From Lunularia cruciata (taxonomy: Eukaryota; Streptophyta; Marchantiopsida; Lunulariales; Lunulariaceae): a DNA stretch of 64,000 nucleotides. The DNA lies in assembly GCA_948567375.1 (NCBI GenBank), contig OX419758.1:2237001-2301000 (forward strand). Direction: 5' to 3'. This document shows, piece after piece, positions 45,896 through 58,391 of this stretch. The notes under the pieces are model-generated. The model was not told where the DNA came from and did not search any database. It saw nothing but the letters and a program-made list of their open reading frames with translations. The stretch's first letter is position 1. Every line of letters starts with the position of its first letter. A program made the translations under genes and the position numbers.

Positions 45896-46556
45896 TGTCT
45901 CTCACTTAGGATGAACCTCCAATGATTATTATGGTAATGCACCATGGACTAAGAAGGCAAGAAACCTCAACTCCCTCACACTCCTCCAAGGCACCTCCAA
46001 GACTCAAGATATTGCTTATTAGAGAACTCAATGAGAGAAATATAGTTGCAATTAAAAAGATGATAGATAACTCATCATCCAATGTTTATAGAATTTTAAA
46101 ATAATTATACACCAAAGTTAATAATGACTGGAGTAACTCAGGTTGCTAGGCTAAAAGTGAAAAGTCTAAAAAAATCTATATATAGGAATATTCCCTTAAA
46201 CATGTGATCTTATCTCGACCCAACCACTAAGTCAAGAATTTATTCACATGGACTATCCTTGGATTCTAAAAAATCTAAATCAAAAAGGTTTTTGAGTCCA
46301 TGAGTTCTCAACTCTTTCTTCAAAGCTTAACACTTAAGAATAATATCAAATCAATATATTAAAATCCAAAATAATGATATTCATCTTTTCTACTTTCTCT
46401 AAAGTAAAATCTTTTTTATCTTAACTATGATTAATTTTAGCTAATCATGATTAATATAAAATTATATTTCATCTATATGTAAATAATATCTCTCAAGTAT
46501 TTGTAATATCAAACTAAATATCACAACAATACATCTATACACAAATGGGTATTATA
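45896..46556 (-). repeat. LTR E, 5' LTR of the gypsy element
   Basis: About 661 bp, starting TGTCTCTCACTTAGGATG on the plus strand and ending AAATGGGTATTATA. It matches LTR A throughout. Confidence 0.8.
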
Positions 46557-46897
46557 GACCCAATCACTAAGTCAAGGATTCTTTCACATGGACTATCTTT
46601 GTACTATAGAAAAATCCAAACCAAAAAAACTTGTGGATCCAGGAGTTCCAAACTTTTTTCTCAAAGCTAAACATCTAGAAATAATATAAAGTCAATACAC
46701 TAGAATCCAAAATAGTGGTGCTTATCTTTTCTGCTTTCTTTAAAGCAAGGTCACCTCTATCTTGGCTATGACTAACTTTAGCTAATCATGATTAATGTTG
46801 AACCTTCCTTTAACTCTATATAAATAATATCTCTCAAGTACTTGCAATGCCAAACTAAACATCACAATAGCACATACATGCATTCATGGGTGTTACA
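46557..46897 (-). repeat. LTR F (second half), abutting LTR E
   Basis: Starts at the internal family position GACCCAATCACTAAGTCAAG and ends CATGGGTGTTACA, so it is a partial copy joined directly to LTR E. Confidence 0.75.
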
Positions 46898-49470
46898 AGT
46901 TGTATGGACTACCTCTCCCCTCAATTATTGCAAGCCATCCCTAGTTGTGCAAGCTCTTAAGCTTCTCCATAATTCATATGTTGCTCTTGATATTGGCAAT
47001 GTCCTTGAACCAAACAAGTTGGGTTTTCAGCCCTGTGATACTACCACTTAATTTTTCTAAATCCATCTCCACTCCTTGCTTTTCCCATACATTGGTCTGG
47101 ATATGATAGAGTAAGAACTCTATTAGCTTCTTGTATCCCTCATCATAGGGTCTATCTCTTATTAAGTAGGAATTAATTCCTCCATTTCCTCCAATATGTG
47201 AATGATCTAGGAAAAAATGGTGGATAATTTATCAAGTACATTATCTCAGATTTTGCATAGGTGTGCAAAGTTTGTCCTGATTGTGCCTCTTCATGTTATG
47301 GAGTCAAGCCTGCTTCCCTTCCTTGAGGGTGGTCACAAGTAGGTACTAAGACTACTAGGGTACTTTATGCTCCTATCACGCCTCAAGAACTTGATGCTAC
47401 CTCATTGCACTCCTTTGGTTGTTTGACATCACTAATTTGGTAGCCACATGGTTTTGGTAATAGCAATTGATTTCAAAGTCAAGTTGTCTAAGCCCAAGGA
47501 CAATCTCTTCCTTGGACTCCTACTATTTTTCACACTTGAGTGTCTCCTACTACTTGACTATGATGGTGTGCGATTATTTTCTTGGGCATTGGTTCTTGGG
47601 GTGGAGTTACCGCCCATTGTACCTTAATTAGCATGAAAACTAAAACTTGTAATATCCCCACTTCCAATGCTGGTGTCAAAGGAGGGGTCTTCTTTAAGTA
47701 AGATATTAGGACTCCTCATCCAACAAGGTTCTCCCTTCTTTTGGAGCAAGCTGATTTGGCAATTCCAGCTCTATTGCTACCATGGGGGTGGATTGCATCT
47801 CCATGCCTAGCTTTGCTTCTCTTCCCTCCCTATTGGAAGATACTTCTATCTTGGAGCAGGAGGTCCCTGGCTCATGGGATGCTAGTTCTGCAGTTGGTGA
47901 TGATTCTCTCTCTACAAGTATTGTTGTTGCATTGGGAGTGCCTTGTGAGTTTTGATCACCTCCCACTTCATGTCCCAATTCTGATTTGTCATCAATCTTG
48001 GAATTCTCTTCATTTGAAGAGTCCATGACCTAGGGATAAGGTTTTTGTCTCTTTCTGGTCTGTGTGGTTGTTGTTTGCATTGTGGTTGCCTTTCTCTTCC
48101 TGGTGCACACTCCTAGAGCCTTGTCAAGCTTCACTTATTTCTCAATCTTTTGATGCTTGAGAAATGTATCCTTGTGCTTCTTGATTTCCCCGTGTACTTG
48201 GGTTGAGCTTGTTGATGCCCCAACAGATAATACTGTGCAGGGAAGAGCTTCTTCCTTCCTTCTATAATAGTTGCATCCTAATGTAAAAATGCAACAAAAA
48301 TAAAGAGAGGAAAAAGTGTCTCCTCCAACCATCTGCAGGTGTTCTGTCAGTTTGTTGGGTTCAATGGTAGAATATCTTTGCACAATTTGGGGTTCTCTTC
48401 ATGTAACAGTTGGAAGAATGTGGCCTGCTCATTTTTGACATAAGTAGTTCTCATTGATTTGAACGGCTTCATGAGAAAGATCACCATGGTGCATAAGGTA
48501 GGATCATTGTATCCATTTGCCTTTCAACCATTCCCTATTTTCTTAGACTTGAACAAGGTGTTGAATTACCTTATCATCTCCTCTGTTACTTGGGGCTACT
48601 CTTGGTCTAGATATAATGCTCTAGGCATCAAGTCAAGCCCAAAAACCTTCTTTTAGTGCTCTTTGGTCTAGGCAAACACATTAGCCTGCAATTTAGTGAA
48701 GTTGGGGTTACTCTTCTCTTTAATCTCCAAAATCATTGGTAGATGAGTAAAATTCCAAATCCATAGCAAAAATTGCAAATGCTTTGAGTTGAGGTACTCA
48801 GCATAATGGTAGTGTATCCATTCCTCCACTCTTAGAGAATGCAAGAAAATTTTGGATGTCATCTTCTTCTTTGTTGGAGACATCATGCTGCCTACTACTC
48901 CAATTTGAGAGCCTATTTCCACCAATTCACTTTTTCACCCTTGATCCTGATCACCCTCTCACCTCTCACCGTGTCTCTTGTGCTAACTTACAAATTCTAC
49001 TTCACCACTATATGAGCTTGTCTAAATGTGCATTCAAAATTCCAACTTGACTGAATTATGGTGGTGGCACAAGCCTATTTGACTGATACTCATTCCTTCT
49101 CAAAGGGGTGCATTCCTACCGGGTAACAATTTGGTTCTGAATTTTGGTAGTCATTAGTGGTGAAACTTTGTTGTTCCCACATGTCCACAACATCATGAGA
49201 AGTTGACAGTTAGAAAAATTGGTTCTTTTCCTTACATGGCAGTGGTTTGATTCTGTGAAGGTAAATTGTTGATGACTGATTGTTGATGTTAACTTGTGCT
49301 CAAGATTGTGCTTGTCTTTGGCATTGTGGTTGTGATCATTATCATGGTTGTGATCATGATTGTGACCAAAGTTCCACTCTGATGGTGTCTGGGTAGTCTT
49401 GTGCACTTCTCTTGGTATTGAATGCAATTTTTTCCTAGTAGCTGCGATACAAGCCATAATTCCCATCTAC
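46898..49470 (-). pseudogene. Mobile-element ORF relic, probably coiled-coil family copy 4
   Basis: The minus strand carries fragments in family-like order: an N-terminal part with aromatic helices (VEEWIHYHYAEYLNSKHLQF, about 48,780-48,830), a Ser/Glu-rich region (47,706-48,026), and coil-like peptides near 47,000. A His/Asn/Asp-rich tract (GHNHDHNHDNDHNHN) lies at about 49,320-49,370. Many stops. Assignment to the same family as 24.5-26.3 kb rests on layout rather than clear residue matches. Confidence 0.35.
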
Positions 49471-50269
49471 TAGCACTGTTCTAGTTTGCATACTTAACAA
49501 AATGTGAAAGGAAAAGAAAATTAAAACCTGCATAAGGAGATGCAAGGTGGGGTACCACATTGGAGTTTGTGGAGATCTTTGCCACCATAAATGAGGAACA
49601 TGAGTCTAGGGTAGCATGTCAAAAACTCATGGAGCCGCTTGTAGACCAAACATTGGAGCAGATCACCTTAGGACTTAGGACTAGAATAGAGAGGAAGTTT
49701 AGAGAGTTGAGAGAGAGTTTGAGGATGACTTTGCTATCTATTAGAGCTCAATTTGACCAGGTAGTGGAAACTCTAGAGTAAGAAGGAAAGCTAGAGGAGG
49801 CACCAAGGGCCTTTGTACCAATTGAGGAGGTAGTGTGGCAGCACAATGTCTTGGCCGTACCATCTCTCCACCCTCCTAGAGTTGCACTCCAGAAGTGGCT
49901 ATTATTGATCATTAGGTGTTTCTAGCAGTGGTTGTTTGGTAGTTTTGTAGTTCTTAGTTCTGAATCTCTAAACCTATTTAAGTGCATCATTTAAAGTGCT
50001 GTGTTATTTAGAACATGATTGGTGGATAAAGTGAAGATCCTCACTGCTCTTTGTAGCTTTGCTCAAACTCTCTCATGGAATTTTGTGATTTGTGTTTGTA
50101 TTTTGGTGGAGATCAATGAACATTGCAGGTTTTTTGGTGTGTGTGGTCACCAGATTTGGTGTGATTGCTTGATATAATGACTCAATGGACTTTGGATTGT
50201 AGTGTTGTAAGTAACCAAAGTGTGAAGACCATATGGATGGATTACCAAAAAAATCTTGTGGTATCTTGA

Positions 50270-50550
50270 AGATCATGCCTTCTGAAGGGTAGAACACCTT
50301 GTTTTGGCATGTGCCTTCTAAAGGGTAGGACATTGTTTTAGGAAGATAGACCCTTTGAAGGGTAGTACATTGGGTTTCAGGCATAGGCATTGTTTTGTAG
50401 AAGGGTGGAACACTGGTCTTGGGAGAAGATGGTGCCCTTTAGAGGGTAGAACATTGTATTTGGTTGAAGATAGTGCCTTTGAGTGTATAACATTACCTTC
50501 AAGGAAGATGGTGCCTTCAAAAGGGACAAACAATATCTTCAAAGACTATA
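50270..50550. repeat. Degenerate minisatellite, ~36-46 bp units, about 7 copies
   Basis: Units resemble GTGCCTTCTAAAGGGTAGGA followed by CATTGTTTT and a variable purine-rich spacer; they recur near 50,277, 50,312, 50,347, 50,395, 50,433, 50,474 and 50,512. Spacing and sequence vary, so this is an old array. Confidence 0.7.
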
Positions 50551-52960
50551 GATCCAGATCTTTGAGAGGAGTGAGTAATTTTGGGAAGGTAAGTGCCTTC
50601 TTAAGAAGACACTTTCTTTGGAAGACCACACTCCTTGTCTTTGGGAGGTAGGACACTTATCTTTACAAAATCTTTAGGAGACCTTTGGAGAAGAGTAGAA
50701 ATCTCTCATACTAAGCCATCACTTTTCAAAATTCATTGGAATTATAAACCTTAGTATTGGTGCTTATTTTCTTTGTTATCTCCACAATGTGCCTCCTCGG
50801 TGGCATGTCCCCTTTTGGGAGTGTTTTTGTGCCCAAGAGGTTATATATAAACATTAAAGGACTCAAAGGCTATTATGGTAACACACCACTTTAGTATTCA
50901 ACCATTTCTAACCCGTATCTTGGTGCAAATGATTTCCTACTTACCATAATGCTCCAGCTCAGTTCTTATTGGGTTGTTACGGTCTCTCTTGAATGTGAAC
51001 CAGTCTGCACTGGAAGTTCTTAAACTAGTGGTGGAAAATTAAAAAATTGTGTATGTTCTTTGGCTTATTGATGTCTGGGGCCAAAGTTCTTATGGCACAG
51101 TAATCTTTGGGCTGAAGGTACTTAAACTTGAGTTCTTTACCCCGACCAAGCTTTGGTGTCATTCCTAATTTTGCATGCTTTCTTCAAAGTGCATTTGGCT
51201 CTGGACTTCTTCCAATATGTAATTTTACATAAATATACATAACTTCAAAGGGTATTCCAACTAGTGAACTTTTCCTTCCTAAACATTGAAGCAGGCTGCC
51301 CTATCTGTACAAACAAGAGTGAATTTAATAAAAAAGAGTAAAATTTCTGTACCATAGTTCCACATAGAGTAATTGCTGATTTTTTTTGGTGCCATAGCTC
51401 TTAACTTTACATTTATCTCATATTGAAGGAATCTTAATGTTGCTATAATATCTTGGAGTATGCGTTTAGGGTTGACCTATTTACCATCAGCAAGCTCTAC
51501 CCAAGATGGTATTTGCTCTATTTATCTTAGTTGATATAAAAAATTATCTCTAATAATTTGATGTTGATGCTTGATCCTGCATATGTAGGTAAGAAGTTGA
51601 TTGATGAGTTTATAACCACATAGTTATACATAGATTATCATATCCAAGTTTACAATAGGGCTACTTACACTCCTAAGGTTTTCTTCCTGCCCAGTCCCTA
51701 ATGATAGGTGTTTTATTATGAATGGTTGACATTAAGTGTCTGGTTTCATCATTTGAGCCAAATTTAAGTAAACAGATTGTTCCATATTTGTAATTTGTAA
51801 TTTGTAATTATTGCTTCTACTTGATGAGTGTGTGTAGATTCCTATACAAATTGCTATAAGATGGATTCCGGTTCCATCAATTGAACTATAAGGACACAAC
51901 ACAGACTTTTCCCACTTATAATTTGCAATTATTGCTTCTAGTGGATGATGAGTTGTAGATTCGTAGGCAAATTGCTCTAGGATGGTTTCACTTCTTGGAT
52001 GATATTATTTAACCTGGTCGGGAACTCAAATCCATTCCTTCATTGTCCTTGAATCTATATGTTCAAGTTAATGAATGATCCATCATCATTTTTGGTCAAA
52101 TGTATCCTTTATGAATTCAAGTGAGCTGCTTCGAGGAAAAGAAGATTTGTTTTCCAATTTTCCCTCCTAACTTCTCCATGGTCACCTTGATCATTGTCGT
52201 TAGGACTGGAAGAGTCACATCTTCTTGGTCAATCTAAGTTATTCTCCCGTTCATCTTTGATTATCTGACTCCTCGATGGGTGATGGCAATACCTCTTCTG
52301 CATGGATTCTTTTGTGCCCTCTCAGCCTTTGTAAGGCAGCCCTCATGGAACAACTGTTCCCATCTTTTTCATTTCCAGCACCTCTTCTTCTTTGATGGTT
52401 AACTAAAGGTATTTTCTTCATGACTGCACTCCTTGTTGTATGTTTTATTGTCTGAGTCAAGGGTAATATATGTATTTGATCTGGTTTCTTTGTCTTGGTT
52501 CAGGCAATAGCATAACATTTATATACTCACAAGTGGAGGTTTTTTTTGTAGTTGTATGTCGTTGTATTTTGGCTCTCAAGCGTTTGTTTGTAACACCATT
52601 TTGGATAGTTATGTTCAAAAGTAACCCCTTGGTGACTGGTCTCTTTTACCTCAATTGCAATTGCAAATATGTTTAGTGTATCTTTTGACTGTCTAATCTT
52701 GTCCCGGTTTCTAACTTGCTTATCCTCTTGAGAGAAAGAATTGCTTCTTCTATCCTTGATACGAGAAAACATTACAGAGATTTAGGGTTTATCTTCATTA
52801 AATTGATTTGCTCTTCAGGTCCTTCAGTTCCAGTTCTTCTTTCGGTGAGCTATCACCTCCTATTCTTCATGCTTGATCCATTGTCCATAAGTTTTAGATG
52901 AATTGGGCTGGCTGTGACTTAGCATGTCTGCTTTTGACTTTTATGCTAGCATCATGCTAC
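50551..52960. other. End of the CG-poor block, no gene recognised
   Basis: Contains a short fragment related to the LTR family (GGCTATTATGGTAACACACC, about 50,868) and a direct repeat of about 70 bp (AATTATTGCTTCTA onwards at about 51,805 and 51,925). Short ORFs lack recognisable domains. Confidence 0.45.
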
Positions 52961-55900
52961 TGGAGTTAGTGATTTGCATCGCATATTTTCCTGGTGACCA
53001 ATATTTGTATGCAATACTTTCACTGTATGACAAACTTAAAATCTAAAAGTGCAGCAGCAGTAGTGCATCGAGGCTATAGGGTAGCATTCGGACAGGATAT
53101 AACTTACTTCCTGCATAATAATCGGAACTGCAGTAAAACAAAATTTCACTCTCAATCAACTGTCCCGGACAGCAACTCTAGATTCGCGCATACCTGCAAG
53201 CAATCCCGATTAAGCTGCCGTGAAGGTCTGTATCGGCATCATCATGGTCGTTAGTGTTATTATCGCCCTACGATTGCGCTAAGCTCCAATCTCGTTAAAA
53301 TCCAGCGCAAACTGTGGAATTAGTTAGAGGATTTCTAAAATAAAAAGTTTCCGACACCTGAATGACCGGAAGAAATTTTGATTCTTTAGCGTTACATGCC
53401 ATAATACGCAACTGTTCCAAAATGGTTAACATCCAAAATACAAGAAAGAGGTTCTCAATTTAAAAGGCAAGGCGAAACCAACCGAACAATGTCCGAAATG
53501 TATACACCTAAATGTGTTTTCTGCGCGGTCGCCTTTGCAAATATCTGGAGTGTCCTAATTTCAAATCAGACTTTTAGGATGTCTCTTGGACACCATGGCG
53601 TGGCCGTGTTCAGATACTAACTTAACCAAACATGGTAAAACTTGTCAAACTTGACCACTCAAACATGTAAGATTAATCAGGTTGAAAGGGATATCGTGAA
53701 GTCAAACAGTAAGTCTGACAATGGGAAATCACTAGGAAGTCGCAAACGCCTCCCGAGCCCCATTTTGGTGTGTGCATGATAGGATGATACGATGTATAGC
53801 ATATACAGACATGGAATGTTCGTCCTAACTTGCTCCAAAGAAGCGTGAGAAGCGCCAAAACGAGTAGACAATTTACCCTTCAGACGAAGACTGATAAAGG
53901 CTTACACGCGTATTTTACTCTCACACGCAGATTTGCTCCTTGAATCCTGCTGCTTTTCCTTTTTGAGAAATAGTAGTTCTAGATACACTAATAGGCAACA
54001 ACGGTACGTGCTAAGTTTTGCCCTGCTTGCAGGAGTACTGTAGTTTGCTGTCGCTGGGTACTTGGTTCAGGCTGTATTTATCATGGTGTATTTTATCGTG
54101 TGTATGTTACCCGTCGGTAACTTTGAGGACGATCCCCTCGTTGTCAACGTGCCTGCATCGCTACAAAGTACTATGATCGTTTCCAATCTCGATGTAAAAT
54201 GGATGAGATGGAATTTTGGAACTCGTTTGCACAGAAAAGCACAGAATCGGGTGTATTTGACACAAGGCTACGTAGAGATCCCTGTTCGCTGAGGAGCTCC
54301 CTTCTCTAAATCCGGTTGCTCAGCACGTGAATTGAGTGGAAAGGATCAAGAACGCGAGTAACGGAGCTGCAGAAACTAAGCTCCACGGCGAACAGGGATT
54401 TGGGAAACTAAGCTTTAGGGTCAAGTGTCATCGCCATCCTCGTTAACGTAAGCACTAGTGCTGATGACTGTATGCAGATGTAGACTGCGCACTTCAGAAG
54501 TCGACTCAATGTCAATGCCAGTTATGTCGCTCCTGAAAGATAATGAATCAAACTTAAATCCGTCTGAATTGACAAATTCCAACTGAGTTAAGGACAACTC
54601 TGAGATTAGATTGGTTAAAAAGTGTCAATGTTTGCTAACACTTCAACCTTCACATATAGCCGCACCACCTGCGACCACAGGATTACCAGAGCTTTTCCCT
54701 ACGGACACTATCCTCTACCGTACATATCATCAGGCAGGGAGCACTTTAGCTGATTATGTTATGATCTGAGTATACCGCCCGGAAGTTTTGACGCGGGAGT
54801 AACCATAGCTTCAGCGATATCAAAACGACGAAACAAATAAAAAACATGTGATATTTTTAGTGAAGTCTTGATTTCCGAAAGGCCAAAACATACTTGAAGA
54901 GAAAGATTTCAGAGACGAAGTTATAGTTAGCTGATTATCATCCACGAGAACAACGGGTGGAAAGGACCAAATGCTTAAGTTTTACTTCACTGCGCCATGT
55001 TTCTCTGACATTAACGTGAGAATGCTGAGGCTCAAATTCAGGTAGACCTTCTGAAAAGTGTTCACAAAGGTCTAGGTGGAAGAATAAACATTTGATGGCG
55101 AGCGTTGGAATGACCACATACTAACAGGTTTTGAGCTTTCAGCAGATAATACATGGTGTTTCTCTGGTGTTATGAAATTTCATTCGAGTCGGATTTTCAT
55201 CGTCATCTCGCTTGTCTGTGCGGTTGACGGAATAGATAACAATAACATAATCACTCAGTGTGCAAAAGTGTTCCTAAGAGTTTGTCATATGCAGATGCCA
55301 AGCCATGATTAAGATCCAACGTGGATTGGATGTTAAAAGAATGTTGATGAGAGTTTATCACACGGCAACTATGTTGTTCAAATGTACTTGGGTTGACAGT
55401 CTTATAGTGTACTACATGTCCACGTAATGTACCCGGAAGTACGCACTACTAAGTACATCAGCACTCGGCGTTTACGTTCAGGATGCTACATGGATGTGTG
55501 TTAAAATATGCACAGAACTGTCGTCTTGAGTGACTCTGTCCAGCATTGGCAGAATATGATTATATGCAGTTCTAAATACTAACGCTTTCCCTCCTGTTTG
55601 TCTCCAGATTTGCTTACATCGTCATGTGTTACAAATGAAGTCTCTAGATACCAGACCCAAGGCATCGTGATCCTGTAGAACTACATTATCCAACTTCTTT
55701 CTCCGCAACCATCACTGAAATCGATGTACAATTCGAGACATTCATGTATCAGACATCATAACAGTTACAATCTGAACGGAGAGTTGCTGGAGGTGAACTC
55801 CACACAGGGAAGATGCGTATATTCACAATCAACTTCAACAAGTTCATAGAAAAGCTTTATTATTAGGTGCAACTTTCGGGCAGTGGAACTCCGATGTCCA

Positions 55901-55975
55901 CTGTACGAAGTTTCGGCCTGGATAATAAATAGGTGCCATGAGGACACAATTTCTATCGATTTAAAGATTCCTGAT
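52961..55975. other. Intergenic, CG content returns to normal
   Basis: No recognised gene. A copy of the short motif GCGCGGTCGCCTTTG lies at 53,523. A 21-bp inverted repeat with mismatches (54,278-54,298 and 54,379-54,399, ATCCCTGTTCGC in the outer arm) could fold a hairpin with an 80-nt loop. The 76-codon frame at 54,062-54,292 has a hydrophobic start, but no family is seen. Confidence 0.45.
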
Positions 55976-55979
55976 CTAG

Positions 55980-56618
55980 CTATTGAGCAAGTAGATCCGG
56001 GGGACAAGAAGTCTCAAAGCACAGAAATATGCATGAGAGTATTCTGCAGGTAGCTGCAATCAATGCCTTTTCCTCGATCGAATTTCCAGTCTCTGCAAGC
56101 AAGGACAAAAGGCTTAGTACTGGTCCTGCCATCGCAACCTGCGACAACACACGCAAAAATGGCAAAACAAAGTATTCTTCAGTTTCAGGACTTGAGAGCC
56201 TTGGCACCGGCTGAAGGAACTTACATAGATGTAGAAGGTAACCCTTGATGACGCCATTAACGGCAACAGCGATGTTGTCTTCCGCAGTTACGTAGATCCT
56301 AACCGTTGCGCTCAACGGGACCTTGATGTCAACGCTGTGGACGACATCTCCGATGATACAGGTGATCTTCCACGTCAATCCTAGAAGTGATCCCACCAGA
56401 CCAGTGATGGTATAGAGAACACTCTTGACGGCATGAGCAGCGACATTGATCACCCCGGCCACATCAAGTTGTATCCCTAAATCAGCCTTCAGCACGATGT
56501 CTACTGGGTAATCAGTATCGTTGGTGCACTGAGACTGGTAAGAGGAAGCGGCAACTAGAGTTGCGGTGGCAAGTATGGCCAAGCAAGAGAAAAAGATAAT
56601 GGTCTTGGTCTTCATCAT
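55980..56618 (-). CDS. Small secreted protein, unknown family
   Basis: The best ATG is at 56,618-56,616, giving 212 codons; the frame is open further upstream but has no earlier ATG. A clear signal peptide (MMKTKTIIFFSCLAILATAT, cleavage likely after VAASS) precedes YQSQCTNDTDYPVDIVLKAD. Then come amphipathic beta/helix segments (LDVAGVINVAAHAVKSVLY, KITCIIGDVVHSVDIKVPLS) and VAVNGVIKGYLLHL. A GTAAGT at 56,224-56,219, also conserved in the relative at 61.38 kb, suggests an intron there; candidate acceptors near 56,100 and 56,050 would replace the last ~75 residues. A TATA box lies about 130 bp upstream. A broken relative lies 4 kb away in opposite orientation. I recognise no named family. Confidence 0.7.
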   Translation of the reverse strand: MMKTKTIIFFSCLAILATATLVAASSYQSQCTNDTDYPVDIVLKADLGIQLDVAGVINVAAHAVKSVLYTITGLVGSLLGLTWKITCIIGDVVHSVDIKVPLSATVRIYVTAEDNIAVAVNGVIKGYLLHLCKFLQPVPRLSSPETEEYFVLPFLRVLSQVAMAGPVLSLLSLLAETGNSIEEKALIAATCRILSCIFLCFETSCPPDLLAQ

Positions 56619-56748
56619 GTTGGTGGCTGGAAGGAACTGCAATGAGGAAGGCGAGGATCTGAGTGCTGGAACTGCTGAGGAGTGTGATCTAGCTTGCAGA
56701 CCAGATGCTGAAGGAAGAAGGCAGTGTTCACCTTAGGAAACAGGGGGG

Positions 56749-56756
56749 TATTTATA
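56749..56756 (-). promoter_or_regulatory. TATA box of the secreted-protein gene
   Basis: TATAAATACCCCCC context on the minus strand, about 130 bp upstream of the ATG at 56,618, implying a 5' leader near 100 nt. Confidence 0.6.
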
Positions 56757-57210
56757 CTCTCCGTAGTCGCTCAATTCACTGCACTCGCCTCATATCGTTC
56801 GAGTGTACCTTACCCAGACTTTGTGACTCACAATTTACTGCAGCAACCAAATTTATCAGGAGAACATTCCTAGTGTTAGATGTCGTCACAGCACTTGACA
56901 CGTGCACTGGATGCATGGGCACTAGATCGATCTGTTATTTGACACTGGAAGTATGGGTGTCGTTCATCTCTTGACATATAAACCATTCTCTGAATACCTG
57001 GGGGGAGGGAGAGCGCGAGGAATCAGTTTAGAAACAGTCTGATGTGCTTCAAACCGAAACATATGGAAAATATATGTACGCATGTATTTTCATAATAAAG
57101 GGGTGGACTACGTACGGTAGCCCTGTGCACTTGCTCTAATCTACTGCCCAAGAATGGAATGATGAACCCAGACAATGTAATAGCAATCTACCATTACAGT
57201 AGTCAGAAAA

Positions 57211-57267
57211 GTAAAATACATAAAGGTCAACAACAATACAGTTGATGTTGACCTTTATGTATTTTAC
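57211..57267. repeat. Perfect 22-bp inverted repeat, 13-nt loop
   Basis: Arms 57,211-57,232 (GTAAAATACATAAAGGTCAA...) and 57,246-57,267 are exact reverse complements. It is the same style of snap-back hairpin as at 10,035 and 14,596. Confidence 0.85.
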
Positions 57268-58391
57268 GTTTCGTAAGTAGTTGAAGTTTTAGCTGAGTTC
57301 TGTACACCACAGGGTGTTCACCGGAGATCTTATTGTGCGCCATTGAACACCTTGTTTCGTTTCGTCTCTGAAGCGACGAAACTCTGATCATCTCCAAGAC
57401 TTAGGTCTTGGAGCTATCAGAAGCACACTTCAAACGCAGCCAAGTAATTTAACCATACAACAGCCTCTACGACTTTACAAAGCAGGAAACCGTCATGTCA
57501 GATTAGTCGATTACCAGATCACCTCCTGTGCATATAACTCTAGAATATCCAAGATACCTTAAGGATGAATGGTAAAGCCAGTTCTAACTTTATTCAAGAG
57601 ACATGTCCTTGCAGAGACTATCTCCACGAAGCCGAGTGCAATGAGCGGGTAGCTGAAAAATTTGATTGAGGACGGGGTGGTTACTATGATAATATATCAG
57701 GCATTAGTCCTGTATATATCCTGCACATGGTTAAATTCCAAAAGGTTGTCTGAGCCCTAATATGAAGTTTAAGAGGTCTAAATAACAGTTGTGTCGTGAG
57801 CCAGTTCTCTCAGCAATTACCATAATTACAGTCTTTCAGCATGTAATAAAAAATTAATCATCGCACGTGTAATAGGGGTGTGACCTTGAGCCCTGCACCT
57901 TTTGACAGTGTTTGACGCTCCTTGTCAACCATGCTTCAGACGACTATAGAACGATACTCTTGCTTTTTGCGAGGAGATTCCCGGAAGTTGTGATTCACAT
58001 CTGACAAATTAAGTTCACATTAAAGGTCATTGAGACAATCGAATTTTCGTTCTGTCAGATGAGAGTTCGTCCTTCCTTTTAACCTTTCGAAAACTAGGTT
58101 GTCGTCAAAAGACTATCCCCTGTCATATAACCTTCTGCCTCCTACTCCGATGACTACCTGAGATGTGTCCCTCCAACGGCCGCAACGAAGAATAAGTGTC
58201 AACAAAATAAAATTTCAGAGAAGTAGTGCTTAAAGAGGTATAAGGTGGACGCAGGTTATTTAAACACCTCGAGCAATTCCGGAGCAGAGTGCTTCGCAAT
58301 TCAAAAGCTGTAAAGCTCGGTTATCGATGGAAACCCATCCTGGTTGCCCATGGAGTTATAACGGAGGACGATTCCACTTTATTCTCATTTC

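Larger units (their letters stand above)
39120..46556 (-). mobile_element. Ty3/gypsy LTR retrotransposon, degenerate, ~7.4 kb
   Basis: LTRs in the same orientation (39,120-39,668 and 45,896-46,556) enclose minus-strand gag, protease, reverse transcriptase, RNase H and integrase in the Ty3/gypsy order. The left LTR lacks about 190 bp at its inner end. Just inside the right LTR the expected primer-binding site is unclear (TTTTTGGTTCTATTATCG lies ~15 nt inside). Every domain has stops, so the copy is inactive. Confidence 0.85.
23065..52960. other. CG-depleted ~30-kb block of nested retroelement decay
   Basis: Within this block whole 60-base lines commonly lack any CG dinucleotide while TG and CA are frequent. 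Both flanks usually have one to three CG per line. The contents are LTR-retrotransposon relics and a repeated coiled-coil gene family, nearly all broken by stops. This is what long-term cytosine methylation and deamination of transposons would produce. The edges are approximate and no terminal repeat or target duplication delimits the whole block. Confidence 0.75.

Noticed and set aside
50270-50550. CRISPR-like repeat array
   Set aside because: Units are degenerate and unevenly spaced, and the context is a plant nuclear genome; this is a minisatellite.
54278-54399. microRNA precursor
   Set aside because: Arms of about 21 bp have several mismatches and an 80-nt loop; nothing else supports it.
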